Origin: JAEUIE01 sp035430005
Lineage (GTDB): Bacteria; Planctomycetota; Planctomycetia; Gemmatales; HRBIN36
NCBI GenBank assembly: GCA_035430005.1
Contig: DAOMFV010000011.1
Coordinates: 1 to 64,000 of the forward strand
Length of the DNA: 64,000 nucleotides
Direction of reading: 5' to 3'
Within the stretch, counting starts at the first letter, position 1, and each line of letters begins with the position of its first letter. The notes under the pieces are model-generated. The model was not told the origin of the DNA, ran no database searches, and saw only the letters and a list, made by a program, of their open reading frames with translations. The position numbers and the translations under genes are program-made. Shown one piece after another: positions 8,867-18,196 of this stretch.

Positions 8867-9691
8867 CTAGACAGACACCTGTTCCCTTGGGCCCGCTCTA
8901 CGCTTCTGGAAGCGCCTGACGGCGTACGAGCCGGCAATAGTTGAGGAGATCAGAATGATGGTACCAGGCTCCGGCACCGCGACTACAAGCGAATCGAGGG
9001 CGAAGTAGCAGGGCGTGTTCATGCCAAAGGGGCCGTTGTCGCTGGAGGTAAGATCGAACGTTAAGGATTGGGTATTAACGGGCAGGCTGCTCAAGTCAAC
9101 GATGTTCCAAGTCTTGACGATGTAATCCAGAGAGTTGTCGGCGAACCGATAGTCAGCCAGGTAGAAGGGAACGGCGCCAAGGATGGCTCCGCTTCCATTC
9201 AGCCCGCTTCGGGCCTGGATGGTGAGCAGGAAAAAGTCGGGATCATTGCCGGTTACGCCGCCAAACTTCTTGGCGAACGAGTCGCCGAACTTCATGCTCA
9301 GGGCAGCGTAAGTGGTATTCGTGATGCTGACGGAAAGGGGCTGGGTGACAGTTGGCAGGTTGATGTAAGAAGCGCCGGAAGCGTAGTTGAAGGCGACACC
9401 ATAGATGCCGCCGCCTCCCACCCCGGCTCCGGTGATGGCGGAATACTGATTGCCAAAGCCTGGCATGGTGGTGTCGCTGGTGTTGGAGTAGGACCAGCCA
9501 CTCCAGAAGCCGCCGCCGTAGGAGTTGTTGAAGAATGCGCCTCGGCTGGTGAATCCGCCGGCATTATCCGAGCCGTTGTAGAACGAGTTGGGCGGCAGAG
9601 TTTTGTCTTCGAAGTCGATGGTCATGGTGCCCTGGGCGAAGAGGTTGACGGTGAAGAAGGTCAAGGCAGCGAGGGTAAATACGTATTTCAT
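8867..9691 (-). CDS. DUF4465 PEP-CTERM surface protein, putative cobalamin-related
   Basis: 274 residues: signal peptide (MKYVFTLAALTFFTVNLFAQ), a DUF4465 domain over most of the length, and a C-terminal PEP-CTERM signal (VPEPGT near 239, hydrophobic helix, RRFQKRR). DUF4465 landmarks seen: 'FFNNSYGGGFWSGWSYSNTS', 'GNQYSAITG', 'NTTYAALSMKFGDSFAKKFGG', 'PFYLADYRF', 'VDLSSLPVNTQSLTFDLTS', 'GMNTPCYFALDSL'. From memory, DUF4465 proteins in Bacteroidota are often encoded in cobalamin-riboswitch-controlled uptake loci. Here the gene lies 136 bases behind a DUF1559 gene that has such a riboswitch in its leader. I infer a cobalamin-responsive surface protein, possibly a corrinoid binder; no binding residue can be named. 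Confidence 0.88.
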   Translation of the reverse strand: MKYVFTLAALTFFTVNLFAQGTMTIDFEDKTLPPNSFYNGSDNAGGFTSRGAFFNNSYGGGFWSGWSYSNTSDTTMPGFGNQYSAITGAGVGGGGIYGVAFNYASGASYINLPTVTQPLSVSITNTTYAALSMKFGDSFAKKFGGVTGNDPDFFLLTIQARSGLNGSGAILGAVPFYLADYRFADNSLDYIVKTWNIVDLSSLPVNTQSLTFDLTSSDNGPFGMNTPCYFALDSLVVAVPEPGTIILISSTIAGSYAVRRFQKRRAGPREQVSV

Positions 9692-9714
9692 GGTTGTGTT
9701 CCGGTATGATAGTA

Positions 9715-9810
9715 GACATCACGCTCCGCATGATGGTTTGGATTGAACAGGTCAAGGAAATAAGACGTTGATCTTGAACGGCAGACCATTACGCGGAGCG
9801 TGATGGCAAC
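9715..9810. repeat. Paired-hairpin repeat family B, doublet
   Basis: Left arm CATCACGCTCCGCATGATG (9717-9735) and right arm CATTACGCGGAGCGTGATG (9787-9805), each palindromic and together inverted, about 50 bases apart. Other copies are at 20084, 24999 and 48252. This copy fills the gap between the DUF1559 and DUF4465 genes. Confidence 0.85.
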
Positions 9811-9827
9811 ACTGCGTGAAAGCTACG

Positions 9828-10625
9828 CTACTCGTCAGAGATGACCTCTCCGCCGGCGCGGGTGCAGATGGCCGCCAGCACCGGCAGCGAGATGTTCTGC
9901 GGCAGAAACCGGGCCGAGCCATCGCAGAACAGGCCATTGGCACCCAGTGGATGGTCGCTGCGGATGTCGTTCTCCCAAGCCGGGGCCTGATTGATGGCGA
10001 ACGCCTGATCGAAGATGTTGCGGCCATTGATCCACTGCATATCGGGGAAGCCATGATCTTCGGAGATCATCAGCGTGTTCGTGGTGCCATCACGAATATC
10101 GGTCAGGCGAAAGGCCCGATCATACAGCATGACCCCCTTGGGCGGATTGTTCGGACTCATGATCCGTTCGCCATAGATGCCGCCGTAGTCGCAGGAACCA
10201 CGACCCTCGGTGGTGTTGCTCGTTCGCCTTGAAGTGGGGCACAGATAAATCTGAACTACCTGGCTGGCAGCAGCGGCGTTGGCCGGGTCGTCGAACGCCT
10301 TGCTGAGATCGAGTTGCTTGGAGAGATTGTCCTGCTCGATGTAGGGCAGGATGAAGGCGCTCCAGGCGAGTTGCCGCTTGGTGGTGTTGCCGAACGGTCG
10401 CCATTCGATGCCGCCGGGAGGCAGTCTGCCATAATCGTTGTGGTAGTTGTGGCAGGCGATGCCGATCTGGCGGAGGTTATTCTTGCAGCGAATCGAATCG
10501 ACGCTGGCCCGGGCCTTTTGGATGGCGGGCAGGAGCAAGGCCATCAGCAGAACGATGATGGCAATGACGACGAGGAGTTCAATCAGGCTGAAGGCCCGAC
10601 GAGGACGCGGACATAGAACGTGCAT
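9828..10625 (-). CDS. DUF1559 type II pseudopilin-like protein
   Basis: 265 residues with a prepilin-type N-terminus: basic leader MHVLCPRPRR, then A|FSLIELLVV with Glu at +5 and a hydrophobic helix to about residue 33. Next is the family segment 'SIRCKNNLRQIGIACHNYHND'. Near the end, 'DHPLGANGLFCDGSARFLP' is the H-x9-DG motif of DUF1559. These proteins are very numerous in planctomycetes and are thought to be type II/IV pilin-like surface proteins. ATG 10625 follows GGGGGAAACC. The gene is unusual in having a cobalamin riboswitch in its leader. A hairpin CGCACC...GGTGCG lies immediately before the ribosome site and could form part of the expression platform. Confidence 0.88.
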   Translation of the reverse strand: MHVLCPRPRRAFSLIELLVVIAIIVLLMALLLPAIQKARASVDSIRCKNNLRQIGIACHNYHNDYGRLPPGGIEWRPFGNTTKRQLAWSAFILPYIEQDNLSKQLDLSKAFDDPANAAAASQVVQIYLCPTSRRTSNTTEGRGSCDYGGIYGERIMSPNNPPKGVMLYDRAFRLTDIRDGTTNTLMISEDHGFPDMQWINGRNIFDQAFAINQAPAWENDIRSDHPLGANGLFCDGSARFLPQNISLPVLAAICTRAGGEVISDE

Positions 10626-10767
10626 GGTTTCCCCCAGCGCACCGGGTCCGGGTGCGGCAGGAAGTGCAACGGCAGGTAGCTGGTAGAACTTGCCTGAACA
10701 ACAGGCAAGCAAGGGAGAGGACGGCCAAGTCCCACCCGGCAGCTTGTGACCGAAGCACCGAAGTATG

Positions 10768-10940
10768 GATGTTCCAGGCAGGTCTTCTGACTTGCAGCGA
10801 TTCCCCAGCGACCTTCCCATTCACGGAGGTGAACAGTGGTTAATGCTGAGGGGCTATGCTGCATACAGCGGCGGCCCCGTGCCGGATTCACACCGGCTTC
10901 CCTATTCTCCCGACACCGAAGTGGCGGGCACCTGGAGCAA
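10768..10940 (-). ncRNA. Cobalamin (B12) riboswitch
   Basis: Reading the minus strand: GGTGCC near the 5' end (about 10932-10927), then GGGAAGCCGGTG and GAATCCGGC (about 10903-10881), later GGGAAGG, and finally the B12 box AAGTCAGAAGACCTGCC at 10793-10777 (family consensus AGYCMGgAgaCCkGCC). Order and spacing match the AdoCbl-type aptamer. It ends about 145 bases before the DUF1559 start; that leader contains a further hairpin, CTTGCCTG/CAGGCAAG, that may be part of the switch. It predicts repression of the DUF1559 gene, and probably DUF4465, when cobalamin is plentiful. Confidence 0.93.
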
Positions 10941-11159
10941 ACTTTGTAGGGAGGGGGGTGGCGATGGCAAGGGAGGGGATGACGGCAATCAATTCAGCGA
11001 ATCATGGCGAGGAGCGTTGCAGTATTCTTTCGTAGATCATTGGTGTAATTTCCCAAGCATTCCCTGAACTTCTCTTCATCGGCATCGAGTACTGAGACAA
11101 GAACTAAATAGCGATTCCTGTCTGACGTTGCATCGTGACCATCGAAAGTTCTATCGCTG

Positions 11160-12362
11160 CTACACCGCCACCTGCTGCGCCGTCGCTATCTTTTCCAACG
11201 CCGTCCGTAGCTCCGTCGCCGTCTGATAGCGTTTCGCCGGGTCTTTCGCCAGCATCTTCAGGATCGCCGCCTCGAACTCCGGGGCGATCAATGGCACCAC
11301 CAGGCTCGGCTTCTGAGCCTCGGCATGGCGAATCTTCTGCAGCGTATCCACCAGCGTCAGCCCTTCATGCGGCGGCCTGCCGGTCAGCAGGGCGTAAATC
11401 GTCGCTCCCAGGCTGAAGATCTCCGAACGCCCATCGACATCCACCGCTGACTTCGTTCGTTCCGGAGACATGAAGTTGACATCGCCGATCATTTGTCCCG
11501 GTTTGGTGATCTGTTCCGCCAGCGAGCCTTCGAGCGCCTTGGCCAGCATCAGGTCGCCTAGCAGCGCGGTCTTATCTGATGACCGAATGAGGATATTGTT
11601 CGGTGTGATGTTCCGATGCACGATGTCGTTCTCTTCCGCATATTGCAAAGCTCGGGCGACGTGGACAGCCACCCGCAGCGAGAACTTCCAGGGCAACTTG
11701 CCTTCCTTACCGATCCGTTCGATGAGCTTCGCCAGGTTTTCCCCTTCGATATACTCCATCGCCACCCAGCACAGAGCGCCTTTGCGGCCCGCCCCGGAAA
11801 GCGTCACGAGGTTGGGATGTCGCAGCGGCATGATCGTCTTCATCGCTCGGACGAACCGATGCATCTCCTCATCGTTCTTGGAGAGTTCGGGGAAGAGCAC
11901 TTTGAGCGCCACCGTTTCTCCGCTGTCGCTCTCGATGGCCTGGAAGACGCAGCCTGAGGTGCCGCGTGCAATCAGTTTCTTGATCTGATAGTGGGCAAGT
12001 ATGGTGCCCACGAGATCTTCCAGCCGGACTTGCCCGGACAGGCTGGCAGGGGCAGCTTCCTGGCCAGCCGGCACGTAGCGAAGTTGTGTTTCGCCCGCCC
12101 GTATGATGTCGCCCGCTTTCAGTTGATGTGCCGACACCTTGCGGCCATTGACGATGGTGCCGCTGGAACTGCCCTGATCGACAACCCACTTGGCCCCGTC
12201 ACGATCTTCGATTTGGAAATGCACCCGGGAGGCCTGTAGATCAGGCAACACAATAGTTGCCTGGGCATTGCTCCGCCCCACCACCACCGGCCCCTCGGCC
12301 ATGTTGATGTGATGCTCGCGCCCTTTATCGGCTCCGGAGAGGATGACGAGACGATCTAACAT
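11160..12362 (-). CDS. FHA-domain pseudokinase
   Basis: 400 residues. An FHA domain fills about 5-95 (VVVGRSN at 27-32, SRVHFQI at 45-51, GTIVNGRKV at 68-76), a module that binds phosphothreonine. A kinase-like domain follows (about 124-395) with Lys154 in VALK. The catalytic loop reads HRNITPNN (249-256): the catalytic Asp is Asn251 and the loop Lys is Thr253. DFG is DLM (270-272). It is therefore probably inactive and acts as a phosphopeptide-dependent scaffold. ATG 12362 follows GGGGATG. A repeat-A copy lies just upstream. It adjoins the kinase-WD40 gene on the same strand, a plausible phosphorylating partner. Confidence 0.88.
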   Translation of the reverse strand: MLDRLVILSGADKGREHHINMAEGPVVVGRSNAQATIVLPDLQASRVHFQIEDRDGAKWVVDQGSSSGTIVNGRKVSAHQLKAGDIIRAGETQLRYVPAGQEAAPASLSGQVRLEDLVGTILAHYQIKKLIARGTSGCVFQAIESDSGETVALKVLFPELSKNDEEMHRFVRAMKTIMPLRHPNLVTLSGAGRKGALCWVAMEYIEGENLAKLIERIGKEGKLPWKFSLRVAVHVARALQYAEENDIVHRNITPNNILIRSSDKTALLGDLMLAKALEGSLAEQITKPGQMIGDVNFMSPERTKSAVDVDGRSEIFSLGATIYALLTGRPPHEGLTLVDTLQKIRHAEAQKPSLVVPLIAPEFEAAILKMLAKDPAKRYQTATELRTALEKIATAQQVAV

Positions 12363-12372
12363 ATTACATCCC

Positions 12373-12405
12373 CATTTAGCCCCCGGCTCTTTGAGCCGGA
12401 TTGCA
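12373..12405 (+). repeat. Paired-hairpin repeat family A, degenerate single arm
   Basis: CATTTAGCCCCCGGCTCTTT followed by GAGCCGGATTGC; the right half has lost the run of G. It lies directly upstream of the pseudokinase start. Confidence 0.65.
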
Positions 12406-12575
12406 CCGCACGAAATATGGCTGCCTTCTCTCAACATCATTCCATGAACGAAGCTCTGGCACAAGAGATTTCATTCAGGTCAGGGGCCACTCTGGCCTGA
12501 GTAGCCAGAGACAAAAAAGGCCTATTGTTCTTCACTCTGTTGGCTTCCGGCACTGCTCCGTTGAGGAGAAAGCTA

Positions 12576-15500
12576 CTAATGATTCTGTTCTGATGGAGTA
12601 GCATGCCAGATGTAAACCGCCCCACTTTGACTTGTAGCAGCAAGCTGAGTGCCATCAGGACTGAAAGCAACTCCGGTCAGGCCGGTGTTCTGAACTGTCA
12701 GTATAAGCCGGCATCGACCCGTCTCCGAATCCCAAAGACGAACAGTATGATCAAGTCCAGCTGACGCAATTGTTCGACCGTCCGGACTGAAGGCGACGCC
12801 ATTTGCTCCTCCTGTGTGACCTGCAAGAACTGGCTTCTGTAGCTCTCTTTTAGAAACATCCCAAACTTGAATCACACCTGAAGGCAGACCGCTACGAACG
12901 ACTGCAATTTTGCGACCATCAAAACTGAAAGTCAGTTGTAAGATAGGGATGGCACCGCCTGGTAATCGATCATTGAAAGCTGAGTTTCCCAACGTTGTGA
13001 TGAGACTGCCGCTAGCGACATTCCATAGAGATATTTCACCAGTAACTTCTCCAACTGCCAGGATTTTACAGTCTGGTGAGAATGCGATAGCGAATCCATT
13101 CACAATTCTTCCAGGATTCTCTACAGTTCCACTTGTTTTTGCTCCATCTGTAACTGTAAGCGTATGGAGCCGCTTTCGCGTTTTCATATCCCATAATTCG
13201 ATTCCTTGATCATCATTGATGACTGCGAGGGTACTTCCATCCGACGATAATGCCAAGAAACGCAGGGATGCCACATTGGAGCTTAAGCGTTCAAACATTC
13301 CGTTGCTTTGTGTCATGTTCGGGCCAACAGATTGAATGATCTTTCCAGTCGACAGATCAAATACAGCAGGTTGTGTGCTGAATAGTGTTTCCTTACCTGC
13401 GACAAATGTTTGGCCGGCACGATCCCAAGTTGCATCTCCGGTTGCAGAAGGCAATAGTCTTGATTGACCACTTAACAAGTCCCAAATACGAATTTCGCGC
13501 CCTCCGGTGATCAGCAAAGAAGAGTTTGGAAAAAAGCCAGGCGCATTAGTTGCAGATGCAGGTTTTGAATCTGGTGAGGTGAGGAAAATGCCTGGTTCAG
13601 TTCGTCCTGGTAAGTCCCAGACTCTCAGAGTAACGTCGCCTACGCCTAACGTAGCTCCTGCGTCAGGTCCCTCAGCATCATTGCGAGGATCAATAGCTAA
13701 AGTAATCAGTGAACTTCCGTTTGGAGCAAATGCTACGCGAGAAACCGTTCCTGAGTTACTAGGAAGTCTATCCAGTAGGATTTCGGACACTGCATCAAAG
13801 AGCCGGATTTCGCCATGCGATCCAGTTGTCACTGCCACCTTTCGAGTGTCTGGGGAAAACGCAGCTTGCCCCCAACCACCACGCAGAGGGTGTGCCCATC
13901 GCAGCTTGGCAGCGCCTACGTCCCAAATGCGAAGCTCGCCCTCTAGAGGAGAAGTAGCTGTTGCTGTAATCGCCAGCATGGTTCCGTCAACTGACGATGC
14001 AGGAAGACCAACATGTCCTTTTAATGCAGGTAGATCGACACGGTGTTTGCCAGAATCTGCCTCCCAAAGCGCTATCGTGTTTTCTTTGTTGAGGATCGCA
14101 GTATTTGCCCAGAAGAAACGGAATTCTAAGGGTATTAAGGGCTGTAACGCACCTGCCACTCCCGCCAGGTCGGGCTTAGTGGATACAGTTACAAGCGTCT
14201 TTTTGTCAGGTAGAAACGCAAGAGAAGTAATAAGTCCACCATGGCGGCCGAGTAACTTAGCGCGTAAGCCGCCAGTAGCCACTTCCCACAAGTAAGCAAT
14301 TCCATTCGCAGTTCGACCAGCCAGGTTAGTGCCATCGGTTGAGAAAGCGATACCCAAAACAGCCTGATTGGATGTTGTAAATGTTCGGACTTGCTGTTCT
14401 TTTTCAATGTCCCATAAGGTAACCTGACCATTTTCGTGACCGGTTGCAAGAAATCGACCATCAAAAGAAAAGGCTAGGGCATTAACATTCTCTGTGCCTG
14501 GTAATATGGCCTTGTCACGGCCAGTTATCGGATCAATCAAAGCAACATTATCACCGGCAATAACCAATAACTTATTATCAGGTGACAATAAGTGGGGAGC
14601 GAATAAGAGGTTGCTATTATTCTCTCGTCGCAACTCCGTCAAGCTTCCATCCAACAGCTCAATGCGATAAAGAATTACCTCGGATTTATCAGAATCAGAG
14701 TCCGTTTGTGACCATGCAAATACTGTCCGACCGTCATTTGCGAAAGCCATACCTGCATTTTGTGGATCGATCCCCCCTCGCATCGCCGCTCGACGACCCA
14801 TTTCGTTGGCCCATAGCCAGTTACTATTAAATTTACCTTTGATATGAGTCTTTGTTAGCTTTGCTCGATTGCATGCCGCCATCAAGTGATGCCATTCGAA
14901 ACTACGAATGTCCTCTTCGCCAGGTTTGGGTCGATACTGTTTAAGTAGATTCAGGACGCGGACTGCATCACCGTTGTCAAGTGCCTGACCAGCCTGGAAG
15001 ATGTCTGCGTCATACAGGAGTTGTCGTGCGGATCGTTCATTTTGATTAGCTCGATCACGTTCAAGAAGGAGCTTTTCATTGAGGTTTTTTTCTGCTGACG
15101 CTCGTGAATCTGCTTGGTAGGCCAATGCTATTGAGACGACAGCAGCAACAATCAGTGCCAGTATTGCCAAAACGGCCATCCCAGCCAATGCCGGCTTACG
15201 CTTACACCAGCGCCATGCCCGCTCGATCGATCCAACCGGGCGAGCGGAAATTGGCTCACCGCGGATCCATCGTTCCAGATCTTCCGCCAGCGACAATGCG
15301 GATTCATATCTTTTGCTCGGCTCTTTATTCAAACACTTCAAACAAATCGTTTGCAAATCAATGTCGAGTTCCTGGTTGATTGATTGTGGTGGCGCCGGCT
15401 CCTTTTCCAATACAGCCAGAATCGTGTCCAGAGGCGTTGCGGCTTTGAACGGCGGCTGACCTGTCAACAACTCATACAGAATAGCCCCCAAACTATACAC

Positions 15501-16337
15501 ATCGGCACCGGTGGTCAGCACTTTAGCTGCTCTCGCCTGCTCCGGTGGCATGTAAGCCGGTGTGCCGACGATGACGCCGGTGTGAGTGAAGTCACTGCCT
15601 CCCTCGACTTTCTTGGCCAGGCCGAAGTCGGTCACGTGGGGTTCCCTGGCAGCATCGATCAGGATGTTGCCCGGTTTCAAATCCCGGTGAAGGATTCCAC
15701 GCTGGTGAGCATGATGCACCGCGCGAGCAACGGTGGTCAGTAATGAGGCAGCCCAGCGCTGGTTTTCTTTTGTGCCGAGCAACTTCTGTCGGCTCTCCTT
15801 GGCCTGGCTCAGGTTGCCACCTTCAATGAGTTTCATGCTGAAGTAATGCTGCCCTTCGTGGACGCCGATTTCGTAGATCGGCACAATGTTGGGGTGATCC
15901 AGGTTCGCAGCCGCTTCCGCTTCAGCATGGAAACGCTGAACATCGCTGGGGCCAGCCAATTGACCAGAGAGGATCATCTTCAGGGCCACGATACGATGTA
16001 GTGTCACCTGGCGTGCTTTGAAGACGACGCCCATGCCGCCACGGGCGATCTCATCTAGCAGTTCATAGTCGCCAAAGTAGCGTATCTTATGTCCCGTTGC
16101 AGCTTCCCCCGTTTTGGTCTCGACCCCAATCGTGAGAGCTTCATCTAACGCCACTCCACGAGGCCCCACCAACGCTTCGAGTTTACCCCGATTCAAGAAA
16201 AAGCTGCGTATCTGATCGGCGTACTGTGGGTAGTTCTCTGTCCACTGCGAGATGACTACGTCACCACGCTCTTCCGCCTCAATCAGGGCAGCAAGGATGG
16301 AATCAAACTCTGATTTTTTTGCCGGATCGTGATTCAT
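12576..16337 (-). CDS. Giant Ser/Thr kinase with WD40 propeller
   Basis: 1253 residues. The kinase domain spans about 88-365: glycine loop at 99-105, Lys120 in VALK, HRDLKPGN at 217-224, DFG at 237-239, so it should be active. A transmembrane helix lies at about 383-408, followed by a coiled segment and a long C-terminal half with many WD40-like blades (repeated 'VAFSPDG..LA......VRLWD'). This places beta propellers outside the cytoplasm, a design common in planctomycetes. The N-terminal ~80 residues (SILAALIEAEERGD) are an accessory helical region. ATG 16337 is preferred; an in-frame start 57 bases upstream exists. Ligand and targets are unknown. Confidence 0.93.
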   Translation of the reverse strand: MNHDPAKKSEFDSILAALIEAEERGDVVISQWTENYPQYADQIRSFFLNRGKLEALVGPRGVALDEALTIGVETKTGEAATGHKIRYFGDYELLDEIARGGMGVVFKARQVTLHRIVALKMILSGQLAGPSDVQRFHAEAEAAANLDHPNIVPIYEIGVHEGQHYFSMKLIEGGNLSQAKESRQKLLGTKENQRWAASLLTTVARAVHHAHQRGILHRDLKPGNILIDAAREPHVTDFGLAKKVEGGSDFTHTGVIVGTPAYMPPEQARAAKVLTTGADVYSLGAILYELLTGQPPFKAATPLDTILAVLEKEPAPPQSINQELDIDLQTICLKCLNKEPSKRYESALSLAEDLERWIRGEPISARPVGSIERAWRWCKRKPALAGMAVLAILALIVAAVVSIALAYQADSRASAEKNLNEKLLLERDRANQNERSARQLLYDADIFQAGQALDNGDAVRVLNLLKQYRPKPGEEDIRSFEWHHLMAACNRAKLTKTHIKGKFNSNWLWANEMGRRAAMRGGIDPQNAGMAFANDGRTVFAWSQTDSDSDKSEVILYRIELLDGSLTELRRENNSNLLFAPHLLSPDNKLLVIAGDNVALIDPITGRDKAILPGTENVNALAFSFDGRFLATGHENGQVTLWDIEKEQQVRTFTTSNQAVLGIAFSTDGTNLAGRTANGIAYLWEVATGGLRAKLLGRHGGLITSLAFLPDKKTLVTVSTKPDLAGVAGALQPLIPLEFRFFWANTAILNKENTIALWEADSGKHRVDLPALKGHVGLPASSVDGTMLAITATATSPLEGELRIWDVGAAKLRWAHPLRGGWGQAAFSPDTRKVAVTTGSHGEIRLFDAVSEILLDRLPSNSGTVSRVAFAPNGSSLITLAIDPRNDAEGPDAGATLGVGDVTLRVWDLPGRTEPGIFLTSPDSKPASATNAPGFFPNSSLLITGGREIRIWDLLSGQSRLLPSATGDATWDRAGQTFVAGKETLFSTQPAVFDLSTGKIIQSVGPNMTQSNGMFERLSSNVASLRFLALSSDGSTLAVINDDQGIELWDMKTRKRLHTLTVTDGAKTSGTVENPGRIVNGFAIAFSPDCKILAVGEVTGEISLWNVASGSLITTLGNSAFNDRLPGGAIPILQLTFSFDGRKIAVVRSGLPSGVIQVWDVSKRELQKPVLAGHTGGANGVAFSPDGRTIASAGLDHTVRLWDSETGRCRLILTVQNTGLTGVAFSPDGTQLAATSQSGAVYIWHATPSEQNH

Positions 16338-16621
16338 GATCGACCTGATGCCAATGATTTGCTTTATGAGTGGGGGTTGTTCAATTAATGTCAATTCTCA
16401 TTACACCTAATCTCACAAGCGTAATCGCAGGTCGATGATGACGCTACTATATTCCAAAATCCTGTCTTCCACGAAGAGTAGTCTTCTCCTGCGTCCGGTG
16501 GCTGTCTTCTCAGGCCCTGAAAGTAAATGAAAGTGACCTGCCCTGGTCAGGAACCGCCAGCCATTTGGGATCGATGCGAATGAACCGCAAGTGGTAATAT
16601 CAACGGTAACACGACAACTAC

Positions 16622-18196
16622 TTATCCACCTCGCGCCCGCCACAACAATGGCACCATCAACAGTCCCAGCAATCCTGCCAGCCCAGCCAGGTATAACCCC
16701 GAATGACTCTGCGGTGTCAATAACCCATGCGTGGCGTAGCCCGCTTGCAGGGTGCTCAGGCTTCCTAGCTTGATTTCGATGCCGCGGGCGGTGCCATCGT
16801 GCCGGGCACGGTGACTGGTGAACTTAATGCTATGCGTGTTCTCGACCGTTGCCGCCAGTTGAGCGAATGCCGCCTGGAGTTTATCGATCTCGCGGACATG
16901 GTGGTACATGCCGCCGGTGGAAGCTGCCAGCCGTTGGAGGGCCTGCTCATCGATGCCATCATCGTGCAGATCGATCGAGAGTTCCTCGAAGATTTCGGTC
17001 AGCTTATCGGGTGATTCGACGTGGTAGAACTTGCCATCGGTCTCGTCGGCTAAGCCCTTGAGAATGCGCGGATCAATCTCCCGACCGGTGCCGAGGCCGA
17101 GGGTGAAGATTCTGACATTTTCCTCCTTGGCCCGTTCGACGATCTCTTGTGGATGATGTCTGCTGCGATTATCGAGTCCATCCGTCAGAAGGATCAACGC
17201 TTGCCGAGGCACCGGCCCGGAACTGGAGGCACGGGCAGCATTCATGGTTTCGAGCGCTTCCCACAGGGCGTCGTAAATGGCGGTATCGCCCTGAGCACGA
17301 ATGGCGTCTACCTTCCTGAGTAACCTTTCCTTATCGGCACCGAACTCCTCAGCACGGGAGACGACCGAACTGAACGTGATCAGCGATGTCTCCGCCCCAC
17401 GCTCCGGAAGCAGTTCGATATACCTGCTGGCTGCCTTCTTGAGGCTCTTCATCTTCCCCTGGTCGTTCATGCTGCCAGACTTGTCGAGCACCAGCATCGT
17501 ACGCACCGGTTGATTCTTGCCCGCTTCGCCCAGGCCAATGCAATGCACTGGCGTCTCACGCGCTTTGGCCAGTTGAATGACATCGTCGAGCTTGGCCTTG
17601 CTGTTGACATCTCGGCCATCGGTCATGACGACCAGGGCATGCCGATGATCACGGCCTTCCTTATCGAGCATCTCCAGCGCGGTCATGATGGCATCGAAGC
17701 AGGCGGTGCCCCCGGCCGGTTCGGAGTCATGAATCTTCCTGAGCAGTTCGGTACGCTCTTTGACGGCTGTCAGTCGTTCATAAGGCTGGTGATGAAAGAG
17801 GACCAGGCCGCAACCCGTTTCGGGATCTAGCCGTTCGAGGAAGACTCGGCTGGCCCGCTGGGCCTCGGCCAGTTTCTCCTGCCGGGCCATGCTGCCTGAG
17901 GTATCGAGCACGAGCATGGCGGACGAGGGGACTTCGCGCAACACCTTGGGCTTGATGCGATGCACTTCCTTACCATCTTCGTAAATAACGATGTCCGCCT
18001 TGGGCAACTCTTTAGCCGGTTCACCCTTCTTATCGAGGATGCGGAACTTGACAGCGACTTCGGGGAACTGACTGGCATCGACGAAGCCGAGAAGTTCCAG
18101 GCGATAGTCATCGTCGCCCGGAGCGGCGGCGACTTGCAAGGTCAGGATCAAGCACAGAAACGCCAACGCAGCTAAGATGGGTGGCAATCTTCTCAT
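16622..18196 (-). CDS. Exported protein with tandem VWA domains
   Basis: 524 residues: signal peptide (1-25), then two von Willebrand A domains, each with a complete MIDAS metal motif, DTSGSM (Asp98) and DKSGSM (Asp238), plus the downstream Thr and Asp elements (TDGRD near 192, TDGLD in the second). A single C-terminal transmembrane helix (about 499-519) anchors it. VWA domains bind protein ligands through a divalent metal. A start at ATG 18196 puts the signal peptide at the very N-terminus. It is divergent from the MFS transporter gene. Function is unknown; surface adhesion or protein-complex assembly is likely. Confidence 0.9.
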   Translation of the reverse strand: MRRLPPILAALAFLCLILTLQVAAAPGDDDYRLELLGFVDASQFPEVAVKFRILDKKGEPAKELPKADIVIYEDGKEVHRIKPKVLREVPSSAMLVLDTSGSMARQEKLAEAQRASRVFLERLDPETGCGLVLFHHQPYERLTAVKERTELLRKIHDSEPAGGTACFDAIMTALEMLDKEGRDHRHALVVMTDGRDVNSKAKLDDVIQLAKARETPVHCIGLGEAGKNQPVRTMLVLDKSGSMNDQGKMKSLKKAASRYIELLPERGAETSLITFSSVVSRAEEFGADKERLLRKVDAIRAQGDTAIYDALWEALETMNAARASSSGPVPRQALILLTDGLDNRSRHHPQEIVERAKEENVRIFTLGLGTGREIDPRILKGLADETDGKFYHVESPDKLTEIFEELSIDLHDDGIDEQALQRLAASTGGMYHHVREIDKLQAAFAQLAATVENTHSIKFTSHRARHDGTARGIEIKLGSLSTLQAGYATHGLLTPQSHSGLYLAGLAGLLGLLMVPLLWRARGG

